Assembly (NCBI GenBank): GCA_014825775.1
Contig: MVAQ01000023.1
Location: forward strand, 1 to 64,000
Source of the DNA: Krasilnikovozyma curviuscula
Taxonomy: Eukaryota; Basidiomycota; Tremellomycetes; Cystofilobasidiales; Mrakiaceae
Length of the DNA: 64,000 nucleotides
Direction of reading: 5' to 3'
The position numbers and the translations under genes are program-made. Below, one piece after another: positions 50,701-61,102 of this stretch; the first letter of the stretch is position 1; the number at the start of each line of letters is the position of its first letter. Below the pieces are notes generated by a model. The model searched no databases and was not told where the DNA came from. It was given only the letters and a program-made list of their open reading frames with translations.

Positions 50701-52697
50701 GTCCATTTTATTTGCTCACGGACGTATTCCTCTTGTTCAGTCTTCAAGGTAAGCTCGATAAAGATTTGTTGCACTACATCAGGGGACATGGACGTCAGTA
50801 CACCTCGGTAGCAAAGGCTTGAGATGACAACTTACGCTTCTCGTTGACATAGTTGATACACAGCTGCTCAAAACTGTTCTGCTGGAAGATCTCAAAACTG
50901 GGCAAGGAAGCAAAGTGGTCAGTACTATCGCCGAGAGAAAGAGTTCGACGGAGACGTACCCGTAGATATCCAAGACACCAATAATATGATCTGGATTTGC
51001 CTTGGGCTTCATGGAAACATTGACTCTAGAAACAATCCACTCAAACAGCCGTTCGTCTAAAGTGGTGTGTTGGGAGTCAGTTATCGGCCCAAGGGAATAG
51101 CAGGCCGAGGTGAGTGAGGTTACTCACAGATGGCTTTGGCGAGGGCATCTCTTCCAGCACCAGCTTGAGCAACGTTCAGAGGCACATCATAAACACTTCC
51201 TCTTCTTCCGCCACGTTGAGTTTCCAGTACTCTGGAAGTGAGGACCTTGTTAACCATAGCGGCATCAACCTCCATCAAATACGCAATGAAATCCGTCACA
51301 CCCGCGTCAGGCACCATAGAGTTACCCTCGGCATTCTCCTCAAATTGGACATTTCCTAACCAGAGAATGGTAGCAATCATTCTGAAGATGTTGTCCTGCT
51401 CCTCAGCCGTCAGGCCGATGACATCCATCGCTCGGAGAGTTTCCTCGAAGTCTTTGCCATCATTTATGGATGGAACGTCCAAGCAGCCGGATCTTGAGGT
51501 GTAGACGTAGGATTCTGGACCTTGTATACCGTAAGCTTCACGTTGAGCAGCCGTCGCTGATTTAGTGAACTGGTAGAAGATGTGGAAACCACGCTCATTC
51601 TTGATCTGTCCCACGACACGACCTTTTTCTAGGAGGTAGTTGGTGATTTGAGCTCCTACAGGGTCTCCATTTGTGTTGAACATGATCTCCAGGTATTTTC
51701 CCTAATTCGTCAAGAAGCAAGAGGAGTCAACAAACATGGCCGCGCAGAGATGGCTGAGGTGGGATGGACTCACATGCCGAGAACTATTATCGTTTCTCAG
51801 CGTCTTTGCACAACCGAAACTCTCTAACAGAGGATTGGTAGCCAGCACCATATCCTTAATCTTCCCGATTCCACCGACAGGCACCTGAGCATCATTCTCT
51901 CCCTGTCCCGACACCTCAGCAATATACTGCATGATCCTCTTCGCAGCTTCCGTCTTTCCAGCACCGGATTCTCCAGAGATAATGACACACTGGTTCTCTT
52001 TGTAAGCCTTCATAGCATAGTATGCTGATTCCGCGATGGCGTAGACGTGAGGAGGCATTTCCAACCTGTTTTTACCCTTGTACGACTGGAGGATGGGGAG
52101 CGTATAGATTCCGAGGTCTAGAGTGCAGGAATCATTCAGATTGATCAGAATAGTGAGATCAGATAGTTTTTGTTCGTCCTATAATACTACTCACCTCTAA
52201 ATGGGTTCACGGAGATAAGGACATGGGCGATGTAGGTCTGCATTACAGAAAAAAGGGTTAGGACGAAGCCCTCGTCACCCTTCTGGTGTACGGGTAATAG
52301 ATCAATGGAAACAAAGAGGGAGCTCACGTAGATTTCTTTGTTTTCGAACCTCTTCTGCAAGTTCTCATTGATGCTTTCGTTGGAAATCTTACTCAAGAGT
52401 GTCATATCGGACACACCAGCCTGCTTCTTCTTGAACCCCTCCTTCCAATCAGCCTAACAAGCCATTGAAAGGTCATATGTAGATCAGCCGTCTTATCCTT
52501 ATTCAGTATCTGTTCGGCAGTGTGTCAGAGAGCCTTACCTTAACGACTTTGGAAGCAGCCCCTCCTCCGGAGGGTTTAGCGATTGCCCCTGCAGCCTTCT
52601 TCGCAGCGGCCTTCTTCGAGGGAGCCTACCATCCAGACGAGCAGCACATGCTATCAGCATAGTCCACATGAATCGAGGGTTGTGTCGTACTCACCAT
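47714..52697 (-). CDS. MYO1: Class I myosin (Myo3/Myo5, MyoA type)
   Basis: Actin motor that drives endocytosis and actin patch assembly at the plasma membrane. The first coding exon is just the ATG (52697-52695) followed by GTGAGT; exon 2 begins [13 protein letters not shown]. Motor motifs: P loop [20 protein letters not shown], switch I NDNSSRHGKYLEI, switch II DIYGFEIFQ, and the actin-binding region [20 protein letters not shown]. Two IQ motifs follow ([28 protein letters not shown]), then a TH1 membrane-binding tail, Pro/Ala-rich TH2, an SH3 domain ([18 protein letters not shown] and [20 protein letters not shown]) and more Pro-rich sequence. Reading straight on stops at 47816. An intron (47824-47753) joins DLAAA to [12 protein letters not shown] and supplies the acidic end that binds Arp2/3 in relatives. 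Confidence 0.95.
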
Positions 52698-53316
52698 ATT
52701 TTGGTAAAAAAGAGCTTCGTCGTTACGAGCAAGCAGTCGCTGGGTTGAATCATCACCGCCTTTACTACGCTTTTGTACGCTTCCAACGAACCAAGCGCTT
52801 TTAAATACTCAAATTCTTGTCCAATCTTATCTCCTTCCTGATAACACTTTCATATCTTTTCTGTGTTGTCCTCGGGTGACTAGCCAAATTCAACTTGAAA
52901 CAGCTCTCATGTGGCGCCTGCAATCTCAAGGGCGATCAAAGGGCTGACATCTGAACCGGATACGGACTTTGAAGTTTGCTTTCGATACTGCACTCAAAAT
53001 CTGTTCAAACGATTCTTCGTTCAAGGTGCAAGACTGAGATGAAAAGGTAGCGGCACGGTTATCCCTCTTCACTGAGTTCTGCCGAGTAAATAAACTCACT
53101 CATTCTAGCAGCCAGACCAATTGTCAACACAGATATGTCAAACGATTGTCTTTACGGATCTGATCAGTCTTTTTCTTCTACTTAGAAGCCTCCTTGCTGC
53201 CTTACCCGGCCCGCAAACCCAATCTACAACACAATCCTTCCAACTCTGAACACTCAAAGACTTCCACAACCCCGTAAGCTTCCATCACTCTGAATGGATG
53301 ATTAACTGAAAAACAG

Positions 53317-53548
53317 AAGGAGATTGGAGCTGCTGTTCAGGCAGTGGTGAACACACTGCGGAACGCTGCTCTCCGCGTCTATCAAGGACTCGCAGAAAGT
53401 CGTCTTCAAAGTGAATCAGTTCTTGAACGATCGGGCAGGGAAATCCTGGAAGCCAAATTACTCTCTTCAGGTGTAGAATACGTTGTTCAGACCCTGCACT
53501 TAGAATTACGTCGAAGAATTGGAAGTGTTTGTAATGGCGCTACGGGTG
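53317..53548 (+). other. Possible orphan exon without an ATG
   Basis: After a plausible intron (GTAAGC at 53275 to ACAG at 53316) an open frame reads KEIGAAVQAVVNTLRNAALR and continues for about 77 codons to a GTGAGT donor. The sequence is helix-like and looks coding, but no in-frame ATG was found upstream and nothing similar comes to mind. It could be part of an unrecognised gene, a relict, or chance. Confidence 0.25.
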
Positions 53549-54789
53549 AGTTCTTGGACATCTACTTGCATCACTGTGAAATCTGAAACTCTGAAAGCCT
53601 CTTCTTGGGGCCAGTTTACTTATACGTAACACAGATAATTCGGTCTTTATCAGGTTCAAGGAAGTGCCTCACGAAGAAAGTTGTTTTTGTAAGCGCGCGT
53701 TTTGTTTGGTTTTCTGCAGCGCTTGCAACGCAATTCTCTCCTCAAACGTATCTTCTGAGCCAAGATAATTATAAAGGCCTGAAGAATTGTTTCCCATTTG
53801 ATTCGTCTGCTCAGCTTCACATAAAACCAGCGGGTCCGGGTTGTGAGTAGAGTTAACTGATTGCCATCGCTCAACTGAGGGGGTGAGCACGGGTTTTTTT
53901 TGGTCCTTATCTAATCTCGGTCATTCTTACGGGAAAGGAATGAAAACAATTCTGCTTCATTCACTTTGCATGCGGCAGAGGGAAGAGTGTACGCAAGCCA
54001 CTCCTGCTGGCCAGAGGAGGCAGGTTCAGGGGCTACCAATTACTAGGATCCTCCTGAAGATGCGTCTCACAGCTAGAGTGCCTGAAACCACATACAATTC
54101 CTTTCTAATACTGCTCTGTCATTCAACGTAGAACATCATCTTTAAACATCAGATTGATTGAGACTGCTTTGCTTTGGAGCAGCGAAGACAAACCTGGGCG
54201 TACAGACCTTCTGGACCATAAGGCTAGAATTGGAGAATTATCTAGCTTGCTTGGTTACTCTATTTGAAAATTCTTACCCCTATCACAGTTAAATGGGCCA
54301 AAAAAGACCGGAAAAAATCTGGGTCGAATATCGGCAGCGCAACTGTGTGGGAACAACAGAGTGCGAGCAGTTCTTGACACCACCGCAGGATAGGCAGCTC
54401 TGTACCTTTTGTCAGTACCTGTTTTCTCTCTTTTGAAGGCTGACTGTACACAAGGCGTCAACTTTATCGATTGTCTCTGGGCCGAACAGTGAACAAACAT
54501 ACGTGACCCAATCTTTTGGTTTTTTAACTTTTTACGTGAGAAGTTTCAGAAACAGTGTTCTGTGGAGCAGAATGGAAGCCAGACACGGGCCTTCAAAGGA
54601 GCCCAATCAGCGGCGGTGGCGCGTTGTCTTGGAGAACAACAATTTTACACTGTGCCCCTGAGTTTGACAATGTTCCGAAGGGCGCATTTGACCTCGGCGC
54701 CGCTTCCTTTGAGTGATATCTCTCCTAAGAGTTCCTTTCACCTTTCATTCAATATCTGTCTCTGCCCTCCCTTCAAATAAAGTTTTTTG

Positions 54790-54798
54790 TATAAAAGG
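54790..54798 (+). promoter_or_regulatory. TATA box of the orphan gene at 54913
   Basis: TATAAAAGG matches a strong TATA element and lies 123 bp upstream of the ATG at 54913. It is one of the few clear TATA boxes in this window. Confidence 0.65.
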
Positions 54799-54912
54799 AC
54801 CGCCGCAACGGCCAAGGAGAGATCTCTTCCCAAACTGATCCATTCCATCTTGTCCTCCTTTATCTACTACGCTAAACTTATCCTCGCCTTGTCCGACACT
54901 CTTTCATTAATT

Positions 54913-56160
54913 ATGGCTACAATCTCCGCCGTTCACACTTTCACTCAAATCATGTCGACGATGACAGACATCAGCTCCTCTGTACAGGAAGAGAAGAAGG
55001 CGGAGACTCTCGCCCTCCTCAGCAAAGCAGTGAAACTTATTTCTACTCTTGCTGGGGCTGTCCTAGTCTGCGATGGTAAGCAACCTGCTGAAACCCCTAA
55101 ACATATCATATCCTGCTCACGTCCTGCTTTGTTGTTTTCGGCGTTACCAGAGCCTAAATCCTTTCAAGTTGGCTTGAGCCTAAGACCTTCTAGCAACTAT
55201 GTTTCTTCGTATGTTTCTGATGTAAGCTCGGATGATGGATTTGACAGGATCCAAGAGGCTAGAAGAGATAGTCGATATGGCGAGTCTACGACGCGTAACT
55301 TCGATAGCAATTCCTTTCTGACGTAAATTTCGCTATCAGCACCCCAATCTGCAAAAGGGCAGCGGTTTCCACTCACACCTTCCCCAACTCCATCACCCCA
55401 GCGATTTGTTCCTCCAAAAATTGCCACTTCCAGTCCCAATGAGATGGGTTTGATTTGGAAGGATCAACAATCTCCAATGGCTCGTGGGACTATTCATTCA
55501 ACACCACCAACGTCTCCTCCTGTTTTCAGTCCATTGTCTAGTACCAATTTAGTCGGTCTCGGTATCACCCTTCCCGCTGGCTTTGGTGAGTAACAAAAGC
55601 TCATTCTCTCTCAATCGACGCGATCTGATCCTTCTTCCCTTTTTAAGACTCTTGTGAAGATCCAGCGGTATCAGATGCTGATTTCAGAAGACGAGCTGCT
55701 TACCACAGGGCTGCTGGACAAGGTATCCAATCTGCGTACGGTAAGTCAACATTCAAAGTCTTGTGTCGCGGTCCTTGCTGATGATTTTGACTGTGTTCTC
55801 AGACATCACTTTGAACTTGACCGGAGCTACCATCATCGATGGAATCAAGATGACGTTCAGGATCACCGATTCATACTTTAACAGCGAAACTCTGAACTAC
55901 TCAGAGAGCATCTTGCGCCCAGACGGAGTTACCGGTTATCGCTATGACAACAGAAATGGTTCGACTTACACAAGAGTCGACGAGCCAGCTGGACCAAGGA
56001 TTTGCTTCATTCGCCATGCCCACCCGTAAATATCACTGCTATATGCTTGTCATCTCAGAGCCTGTCGCTGACATTTTCGTTTTACTCCAGACCTGCCCCA
56101 CTCCACAAACCATCTGTCAAGTCCATCGAGGAATCAATGAAGTCCCTTTGGTCCAAATAA
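54913..56160 (+). CDS. Uncharacterised Ser/Pro-rich protein, 6 exons
   Basis: No family recognised. Exons 54913-55075, 55151-55294, 55340-55585, 55648-55740, 55803-56025 and 56091-56160 join in frame to 312 residues. The first exon encodes a helical segment (EEKKAETLALLSKAVKLIST). The middle is Ser/Pro-rich and probably disordered (RFPLTPSPTPSPQRF; HSTPPTSPPVFSPL) with many SP/TP sites for proline-directed kinases. A more ordered part follows (DITLNLTGATIIDGIKMTFR), then RVDEPAGPRICF and a final short helix (SVKSIEESMKSLW). The second intron is only 45 nt, with a CTGAC branch site. Without it an in-frame TAA would end the protein. A strong TATA box upstream suggests regulated expression. Confidence 0.72.
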
Positions 56161-56385
56161 TTTGTAATCTTCATGAAATAGCATATCTCAATGGTCTCTA
56201 GGATACCCTTCACTTTATTTCCTGTGTTTCTCTTCTGTCATAGGCTTTCCTGTTCATCTCCGCATTCATATCACGAGTTTCACGGTCTCCTTCATTCTTT
56301 TTCTGGTACTGGCATATGTTATCTTGTTACTATCTTTTCATGATTCAAACCACCTTGCAAGGTCACAGCGGCGAGTTTCTGAATT

Positions 56386-57632
56386 TCAAGTGAGTAACAT
56401 CTCCTCCGCTATTGATTCCTCAAGAAGGTCACCAAAGATAAGCTTTCCCACATACACGCTCATTCCTACACTCCAGCTTCCAGTATCGCCCCAAAGAACA
56501 GCATATAAGCCTAGTGTCGGACAAGGGACCCCTACAAACTAAGACGATACCAGCAACAATGAGCAAGAACCGAAACCTCGTTTATAATCAAGTGCTTACC
56601 TCATCAAGTTGTTTTGGTCTGTTACTGTTAAGATACTTCAGTGGCTGGTTAGTCGAATCGCGAACGGACGTGTTGGGATCTATATTTGGGAGCTGAGATA
56701 CATGGTCGTCAGAACTCGCACCGCAATTTGGCGACAGGAAGACTTACGCTACACCGCACGCATCTCCCTGTGATTCTCCAACCACCTTCTCCCCCTTGGT
56801 GAGAACCAATAATAACGTTCCTATCAACCCATTCGTCTTCCAAGAACGGGCCTGATAAGCCAGAAACCACCACGTTTGGCCTGAATCTCTCAAGTAACTC
56901 TGCAGCTTCCCACCCGAGTCGCATCCCCACCTCTTGAAGAGTTTCCATCGAAATGATGTGCAGAGGATACGTATCACTAGCTGAGGTCCAATTCAGCTCT
57001 TTTGCTCGAAGAGGTGGGTTGCGAGCGAGTGCCGGTGGCGGCGAAGGTGGGAAATAAATGAGCTTGACCGGTCTACCGAAGAATTGATCAAGAGATGCTG
57101 TAGTGGAGGGAGGATATGTGAGAAACGACTCCGGTGATAGTGCAAGGGTCCACAGAGCGACACTTTCGCCAGATGATGATGTGTGGGTCGGTATCAAGGG
57201 GAGGTTTAGATTGGGAATGTTGGCCTCTGGTGGGAAGGAAATATTAATAGTTTGGGTATCTGGACTGATGTGGGGAGATATCTGAAGCATCTAAAGGGTC
57301 GAACCAGAATCAGTAAGGGTCAAATGATCATATTGCGTTGGGGTTTGAGCACACTTGGGGGAATTGACGAGCTGTACATGTTTTACTAGTCTTGATCTCT
57401 ACGATCATCCATCTTCTATCCCACTGGTGAGTTAAGTCAATGTATTAGAGAGCTCACAAAGGCACCACCTACAGTAGATTCACTGACCTGTAGTCCTTCC
57501 TTCAGGCAGACAGAACTGGGTACGGAAATGCCTCGACAGCTCTGGAAAACCAATCACATCAGCAAGAACTGTCTTGTATAACGGTTGGAAACATACTTTG
57601 ATAGGGTATATATGAAGAGATGATATTTCCAT
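56386..57632 (-). CDS. MOSC-domain protein (mARC-like)
   Basis: Predicted molybdenum-cofactor-binding protein of the MOSC/mARC group, which in relatives reduces N-hydroxylated compounds; the exact activity is inferred. The start is MEISSLHIYPIK at 57632, the beta-barrel opening. Splicing across a GTATGT donor gives SCRGISVPSSV, then WDRRWMIVEIKTSKTCTARQ, which is the family's DRRWMIVD motif. The MOSC core includes FRPNVVVSGLSGPFLEDEWV, VRCSLPNIDPNTSVRDST and the late exon FVGVPCPTLGLYAVL, with the conserved Cys in the position of the cofactor-ligand Cys. The last exon ends at 56386. About five exons. It runs in tandem behind PIF1, 174 bp away, and converges on the orphan gene. Confidence 0.85.
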
Positions 57633-57806
57633 CCCATCTTCACTTTCAAGAATGTCAACGTTAGGACGTTGTATGAGACAAATAAACGCGTCCTTGTAAG
57701 CAAGACATGGGGGCAACAGCATTACATGAGTGTGTATGTGTATATGACATAATAAATACAAGAGTCATGTATGACGAGTGACGTTTCGTAATTTGAATGA
57801 CAAGCG

Positions 57807-60800
57807 CTAGGGTTTAGACAACTGCAGCATGCAAAATACTCAGTCGGTGGGACCTGTGAGAGAGCAATACAGAAGAGGGCTCACATTGCGTAGCTTTCTA
57901 CTCCATTCAGTGACTTTCCTGTGACATTCCACTTTGGCGGGGTTGAAGCCGGTGACTTGAAGAGTTTGAAGTGAAGTAGCACGAGATAGAGCGACATAAG
58001 CTATAGCAAAGAGATGTGGGTAAGAATCATATCTGAATTTACAAAATAATTAGTTTCGTAAACTATATGCTTACCTTGACCCTTTTCAAAGATCTTGGTG
58101 AGGTCAACCTTGACTCGCTCAAGAGCTGATGATGAAACAAGCGTTGTCAGATCATCTTGCAGAGATATTCATCTCAACGCAGTGTCACTAAGGAAGAAAA
58201 GCCCACTTACTTTGTCCCTGAGACTTATGAATTGACATTGCCCAAGCCAGAATGAGGGGTATCTTAACGTAATTTAAGTCAGCGGGTAACTGGGTGAGCA
58301 GATCGCATTATAAAGCGCACCTGAATTCTGTAAGCTTGGACCTCTCCTGTGGGTAGTTCCACTGTAAACTTGTCGGGCACCACAAGAATTTCTCTAGTAC
58401 TTCCACCAGGAATGTTGAACCTGACAAGAGGAAACTTTTGACTATTCCTACTTGGGGGTCCGTTGCTTGCTTTATCTTCTCGTTCTTTCTGTTCCTTCTC
58501 GTACAAGGGATCAACAGGGCCTTGTGAGTATGTTTGCTGATCAATGAAGGCGAGGACAACTCCCATTGAACCGTTGACCAAGAGTTCGTCTTTGTTCTTG
58601 ATCAACATCACCTGGATGGCAGAGTAGACGTCAGTTCCTAACTCCAAGCGGGCTCGACAAAAGTAGGACTGACCTGAGCTCCAACTTTCAGATTTACCAT
58701 GTCAGGTGCCATGAAATTCGCCAGCAATCCTTGTCTGACAGACTCGGGTGCTTGTCCTCCATCAGCCGCTCTGTACTTCATTTCCTCAGTCTTCAGCATC
58801 TGCAAACACAGCCGGTTAGCTCGGTCAACCTGTTCTCTCAGTGGGAAACTAGTGGAAGACAAAGGGTGTCATTAACCCCCCGACAGGATGTAATCAATGA
58901 GACAGACTCACAGCTCCGTTGGTCGAATCTCATCCGTGTAGGTTACAATCCTGTCGAGCTTCTTGAACTCAACCACAGACCGTTGCGACAGAGAACCGAA
59001 CCTCATTTCATTGAGCATTTCAATGAAAACTGTTAGAAAACGAGGTGGATCCATTAATTATCAAGCGGCTGATAAAACGGAATTGATCGAGATAAGAGAC
59101 TCACTCTGCTCCTTCTGTCTGAAAACCTGTGTCAAGTTGACTTCTCTAGGTATGCACTCCTTCCACGACATTGCTTCGAAGCAGAACATAGGATCCTTTC
59201 CCTTACTCACTGGAGGAAGTTGGAAGAAATCCCCAGTCACAATGAGCTGTAACACCAGGAAAGGAAAGATCAACTTTGTTGTCGCTTTGCAAATACTGAA
59301 GAAATAGTCTTACCTGCATACCTCCAAAAGGGGTTTGAGGCCTCTTCCGAAGTATTTTTGCGATCTGATTTAGCTTATCGAATAGATCCCCTTCGACCAT
59401 AGAGACTGCACGATCCCAAGCGGAGGTGAGCATTGGCAGTACGTAAACATTGTAAAACAGACTTACTTTCGTCGATAATCAGAACCTGAGTTCTCAACCA
59501 CCTATCCTGAGCCTTCTTATTTTTTCTGATCTTCCTCACCAAGTCAGACACGTTTTCAGTGCCTAGCCCGATTCCACCAAACGAATGCAAAGTGATTCCT
59601 CCAACGTTACACGCAGCTATTCCAGTTGATGCTGTGATTGCAACTGCATCAGATTTATTTTTTAAGAGCCATTTCTTTTTCAGAGCTTTGATGATTTCTC
59701 GAAGTAGAACAGATTTTCCAGTACCTACGGTCGCGATCGTAAAATCAGGAAGTGACAAGGAAAGAGGGAGTATAATGCGAGCGCATACCGGCCGATCCGG
59801 TAAAGAAAATATTTGATTCTTTGTCCACTACCAAGGACAGAACATTTTGTTGCTCCTGCGACAAAATGACCTTCTGAGCAATGTTTAAACCGCTGGGACC
59901 TGGTGAGGGACTTTTGGATGTCCTTTTTGATGGGACCGGTAAATTGTTATTCGAAACGGGTTTGATACTGCCTTCTCGTGATCGTGGTGGGGGCCTGATG
60001 TCATTTTCTATTGAGCGTGGTTCTGGTTTGAGGCTGCTTTGTCTAGAACGAGGCTGAGGCTGAAGACTGCCTTCCCGTGAGCGTTGTTTAGGTTCAGCAC
60101 TATTTTCTCTTGACCGTGGGTTTTCCAGCTTTGGTTTGGTATCTCTGAAACTGATGTCGAAAAAAGAAAGGAAGACGACGTGCGTTACTTTCTATTATCA
60201 GGACGCGCAGCCAGCAGCAAGAGCAAATATTTTTCCAAATGGAAATTAAAAGGAAGGATCCACTTACTTCTCCGAATCATTTGAAGATCTCTTGGCCGGC
60301 ACCAAACTCGGTTTGGGTTCGTCCCGTCGAGGCTGGTCGAGGTTGTTCAGTGCTCTCTTCGTTGGAGTGAGAGGGTTCGTTGCCATTTCCAGCAGAGGCA
60401 AAGGCAAGAAGGAGTTAAATCCGTCTGGTAAGCATCCCAATATGGTGTATGCTCTTCGTTGAGGTCCAGTGAGTTTAGTTAGATCCGGTACCATCCTGCC
60501 GTTTAATGTTGATTGATGGGCAGGTGAAGAGGGCGCCGGATCTGGTTCAGACGGAGGGATAATAGATGGTTCTGCCATAACAGTCTGTTGTTTAACATCT
60601 GGCATGATGGGTTGGTTGGACATACTTGATTTCCCAGCGACAATGATGGGTCTGATGAAAGAAGGGAAACTGTCAGATGTGACTGCTTCACCTGATACTG
60701 GGCGATACTCCTTTCTGCGGAAAGGCTCTCCTCTGTTACCTGGCAGCAACTCTAATCCGTGAGATTCCCTTCTGTGTGGAACCAGGAGGAGCAACGTAGC

Positions 60801-61028
60801 AAGATAAGTGAATGGAAATTAGGTGGCTCACTTCACTGCTATTGGACTGGAACTCCAGGGAATGGCTTCTCCGGCGCTACTGCCTGAAGAGACAGGCTGA
60901 ATTACCTGTTGAGGTAACGCTAGTAATGACATTCTTACTAGCTGAGACGAGGTTTCTGTTTTCTTATAGTTCTTTCGAAGTGACAGACAGGATTGAAACT
61001 TCGCCGCCTTTGCCCTTAACCAAAACAT
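57807..61028 (-). CDS. PIF1: PIF1-family DNA helicase
   Basis: 5'-3' DNA helicase that unwinds G-quadruplexes, removes telomerase and maintains mitochondrial DNA. The N-terminal region is basic and low complexity, with repeated RSRE-type units ([16 protein letters not shown]). Helicase motifs: [15 protein letters not shown], Ia [27 protein letters not shown] joined to [32 protein letters not shown] and [18 protein letters not shown] and [16 protein letters not shown]. The end reads LSKP after an intron, with the stop at 57807. Two in-frame starts exist: Met1 at 61028 opens an Arg/Lys-rich, acid-poor leader ([18 protein letters not shown]) like a mitochondrial presequence, and Met33 at 60932 omits it. 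The yeast protein uses two AUGs the same way. ISC1 starts 74 bp away in the opposite direction. Confidence 0.95.
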
Positions 61029-61102
61029 CGGACTTCTCAAATATTTTTTTTCTGTCTGAAATCCTCAAAAGAACTTAGGAGAGACTAACTCAACACGTTA
61101 CA
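61029..61102. promoter_or_regulatory. Very short divergent promoter (74 bp), PIF1 / ISC1
   Basis: Only 74 bp lie between the opposing start codons, the tightest pair in this window. It contains an A-rich tract but no clear TATA box. If PIF1 uses its inner start at 60932 the spacing grows by 96 bp. Confidence 0.6.

Larger units (their letters stand above)
52698..54912. other. Intergenic region between myosin and an orphan gene
   Basis: More than 2 kb without a supported gene, apart from the weak candidate at 53317-53548 listed separately. The left end is the myosin promoter and leader. Multiple short frames on both strands are not credible. Confidence 0.4.

Noticed and set aside
55295..55339. 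In-frame TAA suggesting a broken gene
   Set aside because: A 45-nt intron with GTAACT, a CTGAC branch site and CAG removes it and keeps the phase of all later exons.
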